Source: CAIKMD01 sp036501365
GTDB taxonomy: Bacteria > Pseudomonadota > Alphaproteobacteria > ATCC43930 > CGMCC-115725
Direction of reading: 5' to 3'
NCBI GenBank assembly: GCA_036501365.1
Contig: DASYAL010000027.1
Span: 16,222-80,221 of the forward strand
DNA length: 64,000 bases
Below, one piece after another: positions 34,439-43,453 of the stretch (the stretch's first letter is position 1; every line of letters begins with the position of its first letter). A model generated the notes under the pieces. That model worked only from the letters and a program-made list of their open reading frames with translations. It had not been told where the DNA came from and made no database searches. The position numbers were made by a program, and so were the translations under genes.

Positions 34439-35830
34439 TTACGATTTCACCGGCACCGCGAATCCTTCCGGATCAAGCCATTCGACGTCGATGTTCTGGC
34501 TTGGATCGACCACGTAGCGCGCGCGGTCGTAAGGCTTGCGTGCGAACCAGGCGCAGGTGAGGCCGATCAAGATGATCGGCAGCGAAACGAGGCCGAGCGC
34601 GCTTTGCAGGCCGGCATCGCCGTGGAAGACGAGATCGAGCGAGGCGCCGAACATCGCCGGGCCGATGCCGTAGGTGAGAATCGTGCTGGTGACGCCCCAA
34701 GCAGCGATCGAGCGCGCGCGCATGCTCGGCGGGAACATCTCCTGCATCACATTGCCGTACTGCATGAAGCCGATGCCGTCGGCGAAGGTGAAGACGAAGG
34801 CCCAGAACAAAGCCATGCCCGGGGTCTCGGCCAGATACATGCCGAGCGCGCAGGGAATCCAGGCGAGGAACATGATGATGAGAGTCGGCACTTTCCCGCC
34901 GCGCACGCCGCGCCGCATCATCCAATCGGCGATGTAGCCACCGATCACCGCGCCGGTCACGCCGGCGATGGTCGTGGTCCAGCCGACCTGGATCCCGGCC
35001 TGGATCGGCGGCATCTTGAAGACGCGGATGAAATAGGTCGGTAGCCAGGCGAACCAGCCGATCGCGAGGATGCCGAGGCAGATATAGCCGCCCATCACCA
35101 GGGCGAAGGCGCCCCAATGCTGCTTCAAATGCCCGAAGAACGGCTGCTCGCCGGCTGCGGGCTTCTCGGCGCTGGCGAGCCGCGGCGGCTCGGTCACCGT
35201 GGTCATCAACACGGCGAGGCCGATCGTGATCAGGCCGACGACGATGAAGGCGGCATGCCAGATCGGGGTCTGGCCGACGAGCGGCAAGGTGACGGTGTCG
35301 ATGCCGCGGAAGCTCGCGAGGATCGCGCCGCCGATCAGATAAGAGAGGCCGATGCCGCCGAAGCCGCCGATACCATAGATGCCGACCGCAGTGCCGCGCC
35401 GCGCTTTGGGGAAATAATCCGAGATCATCGCGAAGGCCGCGGGCGATAGCGCCGCCTCGCCGAGGCCGAGGCCCATCCGGGTCAGCACGAGCTGGGTGAA
35501 GGTGGTGGTGAAGCCCGAGGCGATGGTGCTGATCCCCCACAAGGTGATGCCGAAGATCAGCACGTTGCGGCGGCTCTTGCGGTCGCAATACCAGCCGAAG
35601 GGGATGATGAAGAGGCCGTTGAGCACCGAGAACGCGTAGCCGTTGAGGACGCCCATCTCGGTGTCGTTGATGCCGAGATCGCGGCGCACCGGGCCGACCA
35701 GCAGGGTGAGGATGTTGCGGTCGACGAAGAACATGAAATAGCACAGCAGCAGGCAGAACAGCCCGTAGAATGCGGTCATCGCGGCCGGATATTTCGTGGC
35801 GTCGTCGCTTACCCGAGAAGTCATTTCCAT
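34439..35830 (-). CDS. MFS transporter, aromatic-acid/ACS-like family
   Basis: The protein has 463 residues with 12 predicted membrane helices. The helix 2-3 loop has the MFS signature GWYCDRKSRRNVLI; the N-terminal helix has FFVDRNILTLLVGPVRRDLG, typical of spinster/anion:cation symporter type MFS permeases. A cytoplasmic loop of about 45 residues lies between the two halves. The longer reading frame ending at 34473 in another frame is a shadow. It probably imports the substrate of the downstream 2OG oxygenase. The family moves organic acids with protons or sodium. Confidence 0.85.
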   Translation of the reverse strand: MEMTSRVSDDATKYPAAMTAFYGLFCLLLCYFMFFVDRNILTLLVGPVRRDLGINDTEMGVLNGYAFSVLNGLFIIPFGWYCDRKSRRNVLIFGITLWGISTIASGFTTTFTQLVLTRMGLGLGEAALSPAAFAMISDYFPKARRGTAVGIYGIGGFGGIGLSYLIGGAILASFRGIDTVTLPLVGQTPIWHAAFIVVGLITIGLAVLMTTVTEPPRLASAEKPAAGEQPFFGHLKQHWGAFALVMGGYICLGILAIGWFAWLPTYFIRVFKMPPIQAGIQVGWTTTIAGVTGAVIGGYIADWMMRRGVRGGKVPTLIIMFLAWIPCALGMYLAETPGMALFWAFVFTFADGIGFMQYGNVMQEMFPPSMRARSIAAWGVTSTILTYGIGPAMFGASLDLVFHGDAGLQSALGLVSLPIILIGLTCAWFARKPYDRARYVVDPSQNIDVEWLDPEGFAVPVKS

Positions 35831-35916
35831 CCCCTGCTCTCTTGCTCCTCATCCGACGGCGAACCGGCGGCGGCGTTGTGCCTAGTCTGCGGCGAGGCCT
35901 GGCTTCAGGTCAACAT

Positions 35917-37416
35917 TCACGGGGTTGTCTTGGGCGGCCGGCGATGATGCGTCGCCCGCTCATAGGCATAGCCGAAGCGCAGCATCTCGGCATCGGCATA
36001 GGGCCGGCCGAGGAAGGTGATGCCGGTCGGCAGCCCCTCCGCGGTGAAGCCCGCCGGCACAACGACGGAGGGAACAATCTCCAGAAAGGTATTGAGATGC
36101 GAGGCGCCCTTCTGCTCGGTGAAGGGCGGGTTGACGCCCTCTTCGATGAAGGTCGGCAGGTGCTCGACGGCCTTGTGAACGATCGCGTCGAGCCGATGAT
36201 CCGCCATCATCTTCAGCATATTGGTGAGCAACGCATCGCGCGCCTTGAGCGAGGCGAGCTGGCGCTCGGTCGCCGCCGGTCCGGACGGGATCACGCGCTG
36301 CCAGCGGTCGCGGGTCGGCTTCAGCAACTGCGCAAAGAGCGGCGAGGCCATCACTTCCTCGCGCGACCGGAACGGCGGCTTGGCGCTGCCGGCAAGATAA
36401 AGCTTGATCGCTTCGTCGGCCTCGGGCGTGCCGAAGCTCCGCTTGGCGAGTAGCGGCTTGAGGTCGGGGATCATGACCGGATCGAGGATGACCGCGCCGC
36501 AGTCGCGCAGCTCGGCGATCGCCTGATCGAACAGCCGCGTCGTCACGATGAAGTCTTCGGCGCTCGGATCGCTGTTGAGACCCATCGGCTCGCGCAAGAT
36601 GCCGATCCGTGCGCCGCGCAACGCGTTTGCATCGAGCAGCGCGGCATAGCTCGACGGCGCGCGGCCGACGCCACGGGCCGTGACCGGATCCTCCGGATCG
36701 TAGCCGACCATGGCGTCGAGCAGCTTTGCCAGATCGGCGATCGTGCGCGCCATCGGCCCGAGCGAGCCGTTGGTCGTCGGCCAGCCGCCATAGACGCCGG
36801 TGCGGCTGACGAGACCGGTGCTCGGCCGCATGCCGGTGATCGCGGTCCAGATCGCCGGCCGACGGATCGAGGCGAGCCCTTCCTGCCCGATCGCCACGGT
36901 CGCGAAATTCGCGGAGACGCTCGCCGCCGGCCCGCCGGAGGAGCCGCCGACGGTGCGCGCCAGATCGTATGGATTGCGGGTAGAGCCGAAGAGCGAGCCA
37001 TGCGTGTCGCCGGCGCCGAGCTCGCCCAGCGTGCCCTTGCCGATGAAGATCGCGCCCGCCTGTTTCAGCTTCGCCGCGACGAAGCAGTCGCGCTCGGGAC
37101 GATGGTCCTTGAAGAGAACCGAGCCCAGCGTCGTCGGCATGTCTTTGACATCGGCCTGATCCTTGATGACCACGGGAATGCCGTGCAGGGGCCCGACGGG
37201 ACCGGCGGCGCGCCAAGCGGCATCGAGCCGATCTGCCTCGTCCAACGCGCGCGGATTAAGCGCGATCAGCGCGTTGATGCGCGGGCCGTTGCGATCGTAG
37301 GCCTCGATGCGGTCGAGATACATCTGCACCAATTGTCGCGCCGTCAGCGCCTCGGCGCTGTAAGCGGCGTGGATGTCGGCGATGGTAGTCTCGATGAGTG
37401 TGAAGTCACCGGCCAT
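35917..37416 (-). CDS. Amidase signature family hydrolase
   Basis: The protein has 499 residues. The Ser-cisSer-Lys triad is readable: Lys85 in GIPVVIKDQ, the cis-Ser in the GGSSGGPAASV motif (Ser159/Ser160), and the nucleophile Ser183 in GLASIRRPA. This last motif is usually GTDxGGSIRxPA, so GQEGLASIRRPA is slightly unusual. It cleaves carboxylic amides to the acid and ammonia in the cytoplasm. It lies 12 bases downstream of a DHA2-type MFS gene on the same strand. Such enzymes act on aryl or aliphatic amides; the substrate is unknown. Confidence 0.85.
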   Translation of the reverse strand: MAGDFTLIETTIADIHAAYSAEALTARQLVQMYLDRIEAYDRNGPRINALIALNPRALDEADRLDAAWRAAGPVGPLHGIPVVIKDQADVKDMPTTLGSVLFKDHRPERDCFVAAKLKQAGAIFIGKGTLGELGAGDTHGSLFGSTRNPYDLARTVGGSSGGPAASVSANFATVAIGQEGLASIRRPAIWTAITGMRPSTGLVSRTGVYGGWPTTNGSLGPMARTIADLAKLLDAMVGYDPEDPVTARGVGRAPSSYAALLDANALRGARIGILREPMGLNSDPSAEDFIVTTRLFDQAIAELRDCGAVILDPVMIPDLKPLLAKRSFGTPEADEAIKLYLAGSAKPPFRSREEVMASPLFAQLLKPTRDRWQRVIPSGPAATERQLASLKARDALLTNMLKMMADHRLDAIVHKAVEHLPTFIEEGVNPPFTEQKGASHLNTFLEIVPSVVVPAGFTAEGLPTGITFLGRPYADAEMLRFGYAYERATHHRRPPKTTP

Positions 37417-37428
37417 ATCGCCTCCCCG

Positions 37429-38919
37429 CTAGTGACGGATGCCGCGCCCTTCCGGCAGCATCAGGCCTACCGCCATGACGGCGATCGCCAGCACCACAAG
37501 TATATAGAAGATCAGATGCAGCGCGTGGTCGAATTGCGCGATCACCGGCCCGACGGTCGCCGCGGGCAGCGCAGCGCGGCCGGACGGCGTCATGATCTGG
37601 GTCACGAGATCGCCGTGGCCGTTGAGATAGCGGGCGAGCGCGGCGTTGAGGATGCCGCCGAAGGCGGCGGCACCGATCGCCTGGCCGAGGATGCGGGAAA
37701 AGACCAGCGCCGAGGTGGCGATGCCGCGCTGGTTCCAGGCGCTTTCCGATTGGACCGCGACGAGATAGGTGTTGTTGTTCATGCCGATGCCGAGCCCCAT
37801 CAGCAACCCGCTCGCCGCCGCCCAAGCGGCGCTGCTCTGCGCGTCGAGTAGCGTCATCATCACGCTGCCGACGATATAGATTGCGGCGCCGACGCTCGCC
37901 GTCGTGCGATAGGAGGTGCGCAGCATGGCCTGCCCCGCGGCCATCGCGCCGACCGGCCCCGCCGCCGACATCGCCATGATGGTCATGCCCGAGACCAGCG
38001 CGCTGTCGCCGATCACGCCCTGGATATAGACCGGCAGGTAGGCGGCGATCCCCATGGTCGTCGCGCCGAGCGCGAGCGAGACGAGATTGCCGCTGCTGGC
38101 GACGCGGTCCTGCCACAGCGACATCGGCCAGATCGGCTCGGGGACGCTGCGCTCGTAAAGCACGAAGATCGCGAGCACCACGACCGCCGCGACGACCAGC
38201 GCCGCGGCGAGGCCAAGGCCGAGCGACGAGGTCTGCGCCAGGGCGAACATCAGCGCGCCGGTGCCGAGGCAGATGAGCAGCGCACCGCCCCAGTCGATGC
38301 GATGCCGCCGCTTCTCGATCCGCTCGCGGAAGCCCCAGAACAAGATCGCGCCGGCGATCAAGGCGATCGGTACGTTCACCCAGAAAATCATCGGCCAGAT
38401 CGTATGCGTCGCGAGGAAGGCGCCGACCATCGGGCCGAGCACCGCGGCGCCGATGAAGACGCTGGAGACCACGCCTTGCATCCGCGCCCGCTCGGGCCCG
38501 TTGAAGATGTCGCCGATCAAGGTCCGGCCGACCGGCATCAAAGCGCCCGCGCCCAAGCCCTGAACGACGCGGAAGCAGACGAGCGACAGCATGCTCCAAG
38601 CGAAGCCGCACAGGACCGAGCCGATGAGGAAGAGGCCCGCGCCAATCAACAGGATCGGCTTGCGGCCATAGAGATCGGAAAGCCGGCCGTAGATCGGTAC
38701 GGTCACGACCTGGGTCAGCAGATAGCTGGTGAAGACCCAGCTCAAGAGGTCGAAGCCGCCGAGCGAGGCGACGATCGTCGGCATGGCGGTCGAGACGATG
38801 GTGCTCTCGATCGCGGTGATGAAGACCGAGGCGAGCGCGGCGATGAAGACGAGGACACGGTTCTGCGTCCCGATCGCGGGCGCGGCACTCGTTCCCGGTT
38901 CGACAGCCTCGGCCGGCAT
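37429..38919 (-). CDS. DHA2-family (EmrB/QacA-like, 14-helix) MFS transporter
   Basis: From ATG 38919 the protein has 496 residues. The start of the transporter (VLVFIAALASVFITAIESTI) and motif C-like AAVLGPMVGAFLATH are typical of 14-helix drug/H+ antiporters; motif A is GRLSDLYGRKPILLIG, motif B RVVQGLGAGAL. An in-frame ATG at 38976 would add a basic tail of no known kind. It sits 12 bases before the amidase gene, so one operon is likely. It may export a toxic substrate or product. No EmrA-like membrane-fusion partner is present. Confidence 0.85.
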   Translation of the reverse strand: MPAEAVEPGTSAAPAIGTQNRVLVFIAALASVFITAIESTIVSTAMPTIVASLGGFDLLSWVFTSYLLTQVVTVPIYGRLSDLYGRKPILLIGAGLFLIGSVLCGFAWSMLSLVCFRVVQGLGAGALMPVGRTLIGDIFNGPERARMQGVVSSVFIGAAVLGPMVGAFLATHTIWPMIFWVNVPIALIAGAILFWGFRERIEKRRHRIDWGGALLICLGTGALMFALAQTSSLGLGLAAALVVAAVVVLAIFVLYERSVPEPIWPMSLWQDRVASSGNLVSLALGATTMGIAAYLPVYIQGVIGDSALVSGMTIMAMSAAGPVGAMAAGQAMLRTSYRTTASVGAAIYIVGSVMMTLLDAQSSAAWAAASGLLMGLGIGMNNNTYLVAVQSESAWNQRGIATSALVFSRILGQAIGAAAFGGILNAALARYLNGHGDLVTQIMTPSGRAALPAATVGPVIAQFDHALHLIFYILVVLAIAVMAVGLMLPEGRGIRH

Positions 38920-39027
38920 CACGCTCCACCGCTCGATTGACCGACGTGGCTTAGCGCGCCGGCCGCGCGGTTGCATCGGTTTCTTTGCACGGCTGCTTTA
39001 CGCCGGCGCCATGCTAGACTCGCGAGC

Positions 39028-40194
39028 ATGGCGCCCAAGAACCCCGGCACTCCGCTGCGCGTCGGCCTCGCCGGGCTCGGCGCGGTCTCAACCCAGGTCT
39101 TGCGTGCCTTCGCCGATTGCGACGGCGCCGTTCTGGCCGCTGCCGCCGACCTGCGGCGGGAGGCGCGCGACGATTTCACCCGCCGCTACGACCGCCCGAC
39201 TTTCGACACCGTCGAAGCAATGTGCCAGTCGCCTGAGATCGACGCGGTCTGGATCGCGACACCCAACGACCTTCACGCCGCGCATAGCATCGTCGCCGCC
39301 GAGCATGGCAAGCATGTCCTCTGCGAGAAGCCGATCGCGATCACGCTCGACGAAGCCGACCGCATGATCGCGGCCGCCGATCGCGCCGGCGTCCAGCTTC
39401 TCGCCGCGCATTCCAAGATCTTCGACACGCCGATCGCCGCGATGCGCCGCCTTATCGTCAAAGGCCCGCTCGGCGCGGTCGTGCAGATCAATTCGCTGAT
39501 GTTCAACGATTGGCTGCAGCGGCCGCGCGTGGCGGCGGAGGTCGATACCGCGCGCGGCGGCGGGGTGGTATTCCGCCAAGCACCGCATCTCGTCGATATC
39601 GTGCGCTATCTCGGCGGCGGCATGGTGAAGAGCGTGCGCGGCGTGGCCGGCCGCCGGGACCCGCATTTCGCCACCGAAGGAAATTTCGGCGCGCTGCTGA
39701 TTTTCGAATCGGGCGCTGCCGCGACCATCGGCTTCGGCGGCTACGGCCATTTCGACGTCACCGAGCTCTACTGGAACATCGGCGTCTATGGCGACCAGAA
39801 GGACCCGCAAGCGCCGAAGCGCCCGCGCCGCACCGGTGCGACAACGCAGGCAGACAAGATGGCCAATCCCGCTTTCGCCCCCGATGCGGCGAAACCCGCG
39901 AAACGCATGCCGTTCTTCGGCCTCACCGTTGTGAGCTGCGAGCGCGGCGCCATACGCCAATCGCCCGACGGGCTCTATGTTTATGATGAGATGGGCTGCA
40001 CTGAAGTCGCGGTACCGCCCAATCCCGAGCGCGCCGCCGAGCTCACCGTTTTGCGCGACGCGCTGCGGGGCGAGTATGCGGCCTTTCCCGACGGGCGCTG
40101 GGGCGCGGCGACGCTCGAGGTCTGCCTCGCAATCATCGAATCCGCGCGCAGCGGCAAAGAGATTGCGCTGTCGCGCCAGGTTCCGAGCCGTTGA
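39028..40194 (+). CDS. Gfo/Idh/MocA family oxidoreductase, phthalate dihydrodiol dehydrogenase (Pht4)-like
   Basis: From ATG 39028 the protein has 388 residues. The NAD(P) Rossmann motif is RVGLAGLGAVSTQVL, and the catalytic EKP motif is HVLCEKPIAITLDEAD. The HLVDIVRYLGGG segment holds the catalytic His/Asp region. The C-terminal part (PFFGLTVVSCERGAIRQSP, GLYVYDE) resembles Pht4-type dehydrogenases, which rearomatise the cis-dihydrodiol made from phthalate by a Rieske dioxygenase. This fits the neighbouring class II aldolase-type protein and Rieske gene, with which it is convergent. Sugar-type oxidoreduction remains possible. Confidence 0.75.
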   Translation: MAPKNPGTPLRVGLAGLGAVSTQVLRAFADCDGAVLAAAADLRREARDDFTRRYDRPTFDTVEAMCQSPEIDAVWIATPNDLHAAHSIVAAEHGKHVLCEKPIAITLDEADRMIAAADRAGVQLLAAHSKIFDTPIAAMRRLIVKGPLGAVVQINSLMFNDWLQRPRVAAEVDTARGGGVVFRQAPHLVDIVRYLGGGMVKSVRGVAGRRDPHFATEGNFGALLIFESGAAATIGFGGYGHFDVTELYWNIGVYGDQKDPQAPKRPRRTGATTQADKMANPAFAPDAAKPAKRMPFFGLTVVSCERGAIRQSPDGLYVYDEMGCTEVAVPPNPERAAELTVLRDALRGEYAAFPDGRWGAATLEVCLAIIESARSGKEIALSRQVPSR

Positions 40195-40203
40195 ACCGCG
40201 CGC

Positions 40204-40968
40204 TTACGGCGCGTGCTCGGCGCCGGTCAATGTCAGGTAATAGCGCCACAGCGCTGCGGCGCGCCCGCCCGGCTTGCCGCCCGATTCCGGCGTCGCCCGC
40301 GCCCGTCCCGCCATCGACTTGAAGATTTCCTGATCCTCTTGCGGGATCGGCTGGGGATTGCCCAGCAGATAGGCCTGATAGTTCATGGTCGCGAGCTTGT
40401 TGAGCGCGATCGCGTCGAGCGAGGCGTCCTCGATGCTCGGTCCCGCCGTCGTGATGCCGTGGCCACGCATCAGGCAGACGCGCGAATCGCCCATCGTTTT
40501 CACGAGATCGTCTCCGAGCTTGGGATTGCTGACGAGGATGCTGCGCGGAAAGGTGGGAATGCCGGCGAGCGCGAGTTGCGCGCCTGACGGATCGTAAGCA
40601 CCGTAGAGCGGCAGCAGCGGCTTGTTGCAGATCGTGAACAGCACGACGGTCGGCGGATGGACATGCACCACCGAGCGGACCTCGGGCCGCTTCTTATAGA
40701 CGGCCGTGTGGATGAAGACCTCGTTCGGCACTTCGAGCCCATCGTCGCGGCTCTTCGTCAGCTTGCCGTCGAGATCGACCTCGACCACCTCGTCGAGGGT
40801 GGTGTACCGCACGCCGAGCTCGCCGGGCCCCCGCGCGCGGATGAGCACGCGGTCGGTGCCGGGAATCCGCGCGCTGATATGGCCGGTCGCGGCGTCGGTC
40901 AGCTCGAGCTGACCCAGCACGCGGCAGGCTTGGGCGACACGCTCGCGAAGATCATCGGCCGCGCTCAT
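40204..40968 (-). CDS. Class II aldolase/adducin family protein (possible aromatic-acid decarboxylase)
   Basis: The protein has 254 residues. Zinc ligands are readable in SVVHVHPPTVV and LMRGHGITTAG; DAATGHISARIPG is the phosphate-loop region of the family. Besides fuculose aldolases, the family includes decarboxylases of dihydroxyphthalate-type acids (PhtC/OphC type). That role is attractive here: it ends a Rieske, binding-protein, aldolase operon (gaps of 13 and 12 bases), and a Pht4-like dehydrogenase is just downstream in the opposite direction. Together, dihydroxylation, rearomatisation and decarboxylation would make a full phthalate-like peripheral route. Function is inferred. Confidence 0.75.
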   Translation of the reverse strand: MSAADDLRERVAQACRVLGQLELTDAATGHISARIPGTDRVLIRARGPGELGVRYTTLDEVVEVDLDGKLTKSRDDGLEVPNEVFIHTAVYKKRPEVRSVVHVHPPTVVLFTICNKPLLPLYGAYDPSGAQLALAGIPTFPRSILVSNPKLGDDLVKTMGDSRVCLMRGHGITTAGPSIEDASLDAIALNKLATMNYQAYLLGNPQPIPQEDQEIFKSMAGRARATPESGGKPGGRAAALWRYYLTLTGAEHAP

Positions 40969-40980
40969 GGCTGGGCTCCT

Positions 40981-42075
40981 TTACTGGCTGACAGCGGGAA
41001 TGTTGTTCTTCGCGAGGTCGGAGACCTGATCGCGGATCGGGATCTGGTCCTCGGCCTGGAGATTGGAATAGGGCATGCCCGGCGGCGGCACCTCGCTCGG
41101 CGCGCCCGGCGGCACATCGAGACGCCGGCTGTTGCCTAAGACCTTGCCCCAATCGGATTGGCCGGCCTTCGACAGCAGCCAGTTGATGTAGACCTTGGCG
41201 GCGTTGGAATGCGGCGCCTTGTCCATCAGCGACACGGTGCCGAAGCCAGTATCGCCCGAGAGCGCCTTGATGTCGCCGTTGAACGCGCCGATGTTCTTGC
41301 CGAGGCCCTGCGCTTGGAACTGGCCGACCTCGTCGACCGGCGCCGCCATGCCGATCGGATAGCGGCCGCGCACCACGCCCTCGGCTTGCTGGCGGCGATT
41401 GGCGATGAAGACGATCTTCTGCGTCGCGAAGAGCTGCTTCAAAAAATCGGCGCCGAAATTCTTCAGCAGCACCTGGCCGGTGAGCAGCCCCTGCCCCGGT
41501 AAGCGCGGATCGTCCCATACGATCTTGCCCGCGAATTGCGGCTTGAGCAGATCGTGAAAGGTCTTGAGGTCGGCACGTGCGACGAAATCCCAATTGACGA
41601 GGGCAAGCGGGCTGAAAGTGTAGTCGAAGGCGAAAGTGTATTTCTTCTCCTTATCCATCCAGCCGGCATCGAAGCCGTCGCGCCAGGCTTTGTCGTCGGT
41701 CACTTCCGGCAGGATCAGGGCCGGGCGCAGCGGTGCGAAGGCTCCGGCGGGCTTCAGCGTTTGCAAGATCGACGGCGTGCCGCCGACATAGACGTCCCAT
41801 TTGTAAAGCCCGGCCGCGCGCTCGCGCATAATCTGCAAGATGACATCGCGGCCGCTGGTGCCGACGAAATTGAGCTTAATGCCGGGATAGGCGGCCTTGA
41901 AGCCGGTGGTCAGCACTTCCTCATAGGATTTGCCCGGCCCGCCATGGACGTCGACCTCGCCCTCGGCGTTGGCGGCTTTGACGACCGCGTCCCAGCTCTG
42001 CTGCGCCGGAGCGGGCTGGGCGCCAGCGATGCCGGTCAGCGCCGCGAGCGCCAGCCACCCGATCTTTCGCATCAT
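40981..42075 (-). CDS. ABC-type extracellular solute-binding protein (orphan)
   Basis: The protein has 364 residues with a signal peptide (GWLALAALTGIAGAQPAPAQ). It resembles the iron/polyamine-type periplasmic binding proteins (YEEVLTTGFKAAYPGIKLNF, DVILQIMRERAAGLYKWDVY, GRYPIGMAAPVDEVGQF). It is the middle gene of the Rieske-binding protein-aldolase operon. No ABC permease or ATPase gene follows. It may present the oxygenase substrate to a transporter coded elsewhere, or sense it in the periplasm. Confidence 0.82.
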   Translation of the reverse strand: MMRKIGWLALAALTGIAGAQPAPAQQSWDAVVKAANAEGEVDVHGGPGKSYEEVLTTGFKAAYPGIKLNFVGTSGRDVILQIMRERAAGLYKWDVYVGGTPSILQTLKPAGAFAPLRPALILPEVTDDKAWRDGFDAGWMDKEKKYTFAFDYTFSPLALVNWDFVARADLKTFHDLLKPQFAGKIVWDDPRLPGQGLLTGQVLLKNFGADFLKQLFATQKIVFIANRRQQAEGVVRGRYPIGMAAPVDEVGQFQAQGLGKNIGAFNGDIKALSGDTGFGTVSLMDKAPHSNAAKVYINWLLSKAGQSDWGKVLGNSRRLDVPPGAPSEVPPPGMPYSNLQAEDQIPIRDQVSDLAKNNIPAVSQ

Positions 42076-42088
42076 CGCTCGAGCGGCG

Positions 42089-43285
42089 CTATTTCGCCGC
42101 GGCCAGCTCGCGCTCGAAGCGCGCCTGCCGGTGCTGTTCGATCTGCAGCCCGATCATCTCGTTGATCGTCCGATCGCGGATGACGCCGTCCGGCTCCTTG
42201 CCGGCCTGCACCAAGGCGATCTGCTGACGTAGCAGATTACGCCACATGACGATGCCGCGATCGGTGGTGCCGAGCAGCTCCTTGCTGCGATCGAACACGG
42301 AGCCCTGCGTCTCCCAGGCCATCAGATCCTGCTGTGGGAAGTCGGTGAGATCGTATTCGCCGTCGGGCGCCAGCGGATGCGGCAGATAAGCGACGGCGAT
42401 GTCGGCATCCGCCTGCGCGACCTCGCTGCCATCGGCCGTCGGTGTGAAATGCAGCCAGAGGATATAAGTGTGATCGTCGTCCATCGGCACGCGCCAATGG
42501 GTGACGAGCGCATTCTTCTCCTGCGGCACGATCAGAATGTTGGGGAAGATCGCCGGATGGCCGACCTCGCGCTCGGCGAGCGCGCCGCCATAGGTGCGGA
42601 TCTTGCGGATGCCTGTCCAGGCCGCTTCGCGCGTCAGCTCGAAATCGATGTTTTGGATCGGGCGATGGAAATAGGCGGCCGAGCTCTTGAGCCGTTCATC
42701 GGCCTTGGCCTGATGCATCAGCATATGCGCATGGAGATAATAGGTGTGAACCGGATCGACCGAGTTCTCCTGCGCTTGCAGCCAATTGCAGTTGTGAACC
42801 GGCAACACGGTGATTGTGCGCGTGCCCGCCTTGCTGACCAGCGTCTCCCAGCGCGGCAAGAGCGGCGCCGGCAGCGGGCCAAGATAGGCGAAGAGGATGC
42901 CGGCGAGCGCCTGCACCGGATAGGAGACGACGCAAGCTTCGTCCTTCAGCGCGCTGCCTTTCGGCTCGAAAGGCTGCTCGATGCATCGGCCGGAGGTTGC
43001 GTATTTCCAGCCATGATATGGGCAGCGCAGCCCGTCCTCCTCGACGAAGCCGAAATAAAGCGAGACGCGGCGATGCGCGCATTGCTCGGCAATCAGTCCG
43101 ATCTCACCGTTGTCGTCGCGGAACAGCACGAGCGTTTCGCCGAGGATGCGGACGCGCTTCTTAGGCTTCTCGGCGGTGAGCTCGGCGACGGGACAGACCG
43201 GCATCCAGTAGCGGCGCAACAGCTCGCCACCGGGCGTGCCGGGCCCGACCTCGGTCAGCAGGCGATTGTCCTCCGACGTCAACAT
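42089..43285 (-). CDS. Rieske non-heme iron oxygenase alpha subunit
   Basis: From ATG 43285 the protein has 398 residues; ACGAGGAAACGCGC precedes it, and the start matches the paralogues (MLTSEDNRLLTEVGPGTPGG). Cluster ligands are Cys69-x-His71 (QCAHRR) and Cys88-x2-His91 (CPYHGW). The iron site is Asp177-x2-His180-x4-His185 (VDPVHTYYLH). It is the first gene of an operon with a binding protein and a class II aldolase-type protein, and is divergent from an NMT1-like binding protein. Likely role: dioxygenation or demethylation of an aromatic acid. Confidence 0.9.
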   Translation of the reverse strand: MLTSEDNRLLTEVGPGTPGGELLRRYWMPVCPVAELTAEKPKKRVRILGETLVLFRDDNGEIGLIAEQCAHRRVSLYFGFVEEDGLRCPYHGWKYATSGRCIEQPFEPKGSALKDEACVVSYPVQALAGILFAYLGPLPAPLLPRWETLVSKAGTRTITVLPVHNCNWLQAQENSVDPVHTYYLHAHMLMHQAKADERLKSSAAYFHRPIQNIDFELTREAAWTGIRKIRTYGGALAEREVGHPAIFPNILIVPQEKNALVTHWRVPMDDDHTYILWLHFTPTADGSEVAQADADIAVAYLPHPLAPDGEYDLTDFPQQDLMAWETQGSVFDRSKELLGTTDRGIVMWRNLLRQQIALVQAGKEPDGVIRDRTINEMIGLQIEQHRQARFERELAAAK

Positions 43286-43453
43286 GCGCGTTTCCTCGTT
43301 TGTTCTGCGCCGAGCGTGCCACGGAAACGGAGGCAGTTCAATGTCCCGCCGCGGCACATCTTCCGCTCGGCGCGGCCCGACGCGACAACGATTTTCCCTT
43401 TGGCCGCGTGGCGACGATAAGCTCTATTCGTCGAACAAATCGGGGAGGAAAAG

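Noticed and set aside
43307..43373. 10-base inverted repeat GCGCCGAGCG / CGCTCGGCGC between divergent Rieske and NMT1 genes
   Set aside because: Arms are 47 bases apart and very GC-rich; no promoter elements frame it. Chance is likely.
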